From Cyathus striatus (taxonomy: Eukaryota > Basidiomycota > Agaricomycetes > Agaricales > Nidulariaceae): a stretch of 64,000 nucleotides of DNA. Below are positions 60,784-64,000 of the stretch, piece by piece. The first letter of the stretch is position 1, and each line of letters begins with the position of its first letter. The notes beneath the pieces were generated by a model. The model was not told the origin of the DNA. It did no database searches and saw only the letters and a program-made list of their open reading frames with translations. Made by a program: the position numbers and the translations under genes. The stretch is from NCBI GenBank assembly GCA_025738555.1, contig JAOVFP010000012.1, positions 2,604,001-2,668,000 on the forward strand, read 5' to 3'.

Positions 60784-62215
60784 CGCGTGGTAAACGTGTT
60801 CCGAGCCAAATTGTTGGTATGATCAGCTGTTCTTCTATAATAAGATACACCTTCTCGTTCTATGTATATCGAACAACATGTTTACGGCCTTACCCTATCG
60901 CGTGTTGATATCACACGTTTAGTGCGTATCGATAAGGGATTTCCAAACTGTGGGTTCAATGTAGTCACGAGTTATCGAGAGTCGCGGAGATGGACGTTTG
61001 GAATTGCTTCCATTCACGCTATCGCGTACGTCACACCTAATAATCATTTATCGCGCGATGGCTGCACTTTATAATACAAATATGTTCGCTTTCTTTGAGA
61101 AATTGAAGCTTTTATAGTCTACTCTATGGCTAAGGAATCGCTATCGAAGACTTACTGCCAATCTACTGGTATCATCTACTAACAAATAGAGTGATGTATT
61201 GTGATTCTTCCTATATCAGTAACATCAATCGATACCTGCAACGCCTTTAGGATTTATTATGGTTTTGCGATGAAGATTCGCTCGAGACTCTGAGAGTGCA
61301 GTAGTCTCTCTTGCTCAACATGTTCAATTGTCTTTCAATGCCCAGCAACTTCCTCATGTCGATGCACTAATGGATCTATATGATCGCATGACGCGGTCAC
61401 GTCCTCCTTCTGATGTGCCACCAAGTTGGGGCCGCGGAGATTCGAACTTAGCATTCTACTGTGAGACCTGTCGACTGGACTGCAGAAGGGCTTCCTTCAT
61501 TTTGCGGTACTTATTCACATACGTATCTGGACCTCTTCGTGACAACGCTGGAAAATCCGCACCTTACGGTAAGGGAGCAAGCTAATGTGTTACTTTAGTG
61601 TTTAATCATTTATGCGGTAATGAACGCCAGCTGGCGGATTGAACGATTCACTTACCGTTCAAATGTAATCGCCAGTACATCGGGCCTCAGGCCTCATCAG
61701 TGTCAATGATTCGTCGAAGGGCCTGGTAGGATCAACTTATCATTGGCAAGTATTGATTAACCGGTGCACGTCGTTTTATTTCTGTTGTTATCGATAGCCC
61801 GGTAGATTGGAACAGTAGGATTAATCATTAGATCGTGTGATGAGCGCATGTGGAAGGCGGGGATGAGAATGGTCACATAAAGATGGTGTTATCGATGGGA
61901 TACTTTCGTTTTCCTTTTGTGGTGGAATCTAATCGCAGATGCAGCTTGAGGAGGTGCTTGAGCGCTTGTCTTGGCTAATTTGCTGGCTGATGATAAGATT
62001 GAGCATCACATGATGCGTGCGAATCGAACGCTACCCAGGCCGTTTGGGTTCCGAACTTCTGACCAACGTTGAACCTCTCGCAGAGTCGCAGTGGCATTGC
62101 GGACGACACCATCCTACACGAATCCACCATCCCGCTTCTGCTGCCCCGATGGCAAGACTCGGTATTCTAAACTTAAAGCTACTCATATACATCACCCGTT
62201 AAACGATTTCATGAA
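60784..62215. repeat. Flanking arm, copy C (CpG-rich)
   Basis: Best-preserved arm and the reference for A and B. It runs outward from ACGCGTGGTAAACGTGTTCC next to the NLR2 leader to AAACGATTTCATGAAGAGCT. A tRNA-like stretch occurs near 61427-61447 (minus strand AAGTTCGAATCTCCGCGGCC), but it does not fold convincingly. The open frame at 61328-61585 is not kept in A or B, so no gene is called. Confidence 0.85.
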
Positions 62216-63479
62216 GAGCTATCCAAGTTCTCTTCGCCGCACTGAACACTGCTAGCGGACAGCGAGATTGCAATCGCACACGACTGAGAGGGACTAGGGG
62301 AATGAGAAGATGGTGGTATCTGGTACAACTGAAAGTAAGTGCCAACTCTCCCCTCCATTCTTCTTTCCTTCTTTGCTGTCGACACATGGTCATCGCGCGT
62401 TTTTCCACTTTCATTTTCACTCGACTCGTCCACGCTATGTTCACTAAGTCCTCGTCTTTTTACAGGATATCGTTCTTGCCTACTCATATCGGCGACAATC
62501 AAACTTACTGGGCTGGATGGGCCGAATCTTCTTGGAACGAAACAGGTACGCTCCCTTCCCCTATCTTTCCGTGCGCCCTACTTACACCAACGCTTGCCTC
62601 ATAGCATACACTCGCTGGCATCGCATGCTGCACCATCTCTAGTTCCACCTTGCGCATTGTGACCCCTCTTCCAAACCAGCTATTCAGAATATTATAACCT
62701 CCCAGCATGGAACAGCTAGTTCTTTCCACATGCCACACCGTCTCCATCCAACACGCACCTAGTAACGACTATTTCGTTACATGGAACTTCCCCAATCGCC
62801 ACTACGACGCTATCTCTGCTCCGGGTGCATCGACGGGACTTTCGAATGGGACGTAGGACTTCTTGACCGGGATGGGCGTCTTGCGCGTGTGCGGTGCAAG
62901 TGTCGGATCTTTTGTTATAGTTGGAATGAATGAGGTATTGGGGCTGGAGAGTCAAAGGAGACGTCTTGGACGATATACGCGCGCCTTTACCATCCTTTCT
63001 GCTCATAGCCCTTGGTGGCGACGTTAACGTCTCACCTACACGTACTCGACTGAAGCTCTTTACCAATGTTATCAGCCATCTGCCATACCCAACATCAGCG
63101 TTAACCACCATGCGACCCCTACCACGAAGAACTAGTATGGATCAGGAGACTATTTTCACCGCACGGGTACGCAGTGTCCCCCCAACCCCTGTACAGTGGG
63201 GCAGACATGTTATGCCGAACGACGTAGTCTTGCGTGTGGTGAGAGTCTCGGATCTACCGTTATCAAACACCTGGCGATCCCACGCGAAGACTTGTCCGGA
63301 GTAAGAGGCTCTCTTCACCACACTCGTATCCGGCGCCCCCTCCGACATCTATATCATCTAGTTTCTGCCGCACGCGTATCCAGTTGCTCCTGTCATACAA
63401 TGTGCGTTGGACTGAGGAGGACGTGAGATCGAGTCAAGTCGAGTTGGAGGTGGTTCTATGTTTCGTGCTTGCTCACGTA
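62216..63479 (+). pseudogene. Unidentified spliced gene-like unit X, copy C
   Basis: Best 5' end of X: exon 1 at 62310-62334, intron 62335-62465 (GTAAGT to TTACAG), exon 2 at 62466-62545, and intron 62546-62604 (GTACGC to CATAG). The joined peptide begins MVVSGTTERISFLPT and continues HIGDNQTYWAGWAE then SSWNET. Exon 3 then meets a stop within about 13 codons in the obvious frame. The conserved junctions in three copies argue that X was once a spliced gene. Aromatic-rich GDNQTYWAGWAE is distinctive, but I do not recognise the family. Confidence 0.45.
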
Positions 63480-63894
63480 TGTGCGCGTCGTTCTGTCCTC
63501 TTCGCAAGTTGCTAGTTACTTACTAGTTACTCGCGACAAGTAGTGTGTATGTGATTGCTGCACGATTCCTTCCCCTTCCTCTAGAACGTTGTCGAACATC
63601 TTGCATCTATTTAGGTTTCGCTTCCTCTCATTGCTATGAGACCAGCGCTGCGGAAGGAAACCAGGATGAGGACCTACTTACGCTGCTGTCTTGATGAAGG
63701 ATTGGCGGTACGGAATGCAGTCTTGCAGGATTCCGTGAATGACGTCCGCCTCTGGTCTCATTATCAGGCAGATCAGCTACCAACTACCCTAATTCCGCTA
63801 CGTTCTCTCCTGCCTTCGACGCGCATAACGTTCACCGTCCACCATAGAGCTCGTGCTCAATGAAGGGGTTGTCTCTGTGAACCCCATATGAATC
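63480..63894 (+). repeat. Linker between X and kinesin fragment, copy C
   Basis: Near-identical to 10741-11091. It contains GCGGAAGGAAACCAGGATGA and GATTGGCGGTACGGAATGCA. It has a short TGACGTCCGCCTCTGGTCTC piece that copy A lacks. Confidence 0.65.
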
Positions 63895-64000
63895 CAAGTG
63901 ACAGGGAACGATATCACCCCAGTCCCCCTCCGCGAGGACGTTGTCACTAGTATCTCTAGTGTGCATGGACATGGTGTTTTGAAGAGGGAGAGTGGGAATA
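63895..64000 (+). pseudogene. Kinesin motor fragment, copy C, cut by window end
   Basis: This matches 40358-40450 of the kinesin (GACAGGGAACGATATCACCC, CCGCGAGGACGTTGTCAC, GGTGTTTTGAAGAGG) and begins at the same point as copies A and B. The rest lies outside the window. Confidence 0.65.

Noticed and set aside
61420..61500. tRNA-like stretch (TTCGAATCTCCGCGGCCCC on the minus strand)
   Set aside because: The T-stem does not pair properly and no matching acceptor 5' strand or anticodon loop can be drawn.
1..64000. CRISPR arrays, bacterial operons or phage genes
   Set aside because: The regular repeats are coding WD units or minisatellites without spacers, and splicing and gene content are fungal.

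Overview
The window looks like nuclear DNA of a filamentous basidiomycete, probably an Agaricomycete. The evidence is NACHT-WD40 receptor genes of the type expanded in mushrooms, introns of about 47-62 nt with GT..AG ends, a fungal kinesin-7 type motor, and dense DNA transposons. No species can be named from the sequence alone. Intact ordinary genes are rare. Most of the window is accessory DNA: immune-receptor-like genes, duplicated blocks, gene relics and nested mobile elements.

Layout. 57-5990 (minus strand) is NLR1, a NACHT-WD40 gene with 26 nearly identical WD units. 6115-12850 is block A: a flanking arm, an unidentified spliced gene-like unit here called X, and a kinesin fragment, interrupted by two small transposons. 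13106-18009 is a complete hAT element with an 8-bp target duplication and a largely intact transposase. 18.0-26.4 kb holds two related small secreted-protein genes or relics, a 285-bp TA-flanked MITE and unrecognised gene fragments. 26.5-35.0 kb is a nest of fold-back elements, mostly inside one 7.5-kb interval with hAT-like ends. 36585-39222 is another element with an 8-bp target duplication. 39465-42802 is the fullest kinesin copy, itself frame-broken. 43370-56259 is block B, an inverted copy of the kinesin fragment, X (twice) and arm, interrupted by three inserted elements. 56346-60633 (minus) is NLR2, a pseudogene. 60784-64000 is block C, in the same orientation as A and cut by the window end.

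How the parts relate. B and C form a giant inverted repeat whose spacer is exactly the NLR2 transcription unit; A stands in the same position beside NLR1. NLR, arm, X and kinesin fragment have therefore moved or duplicated as one unit. The NLR bodies and the inner B arm have lost nearly all CpG dinucleotides through changes to TpG/CpA, while the matching C arm keeps its CpGs. This points to local cytosine methylation and decay. NLR1 and NLR2 share a 392-bp identical tract that carries the same frame break, which suggests gene conversion. The WD units vary at only a few codons, the pattern known from fungal allorecognition NLRs.
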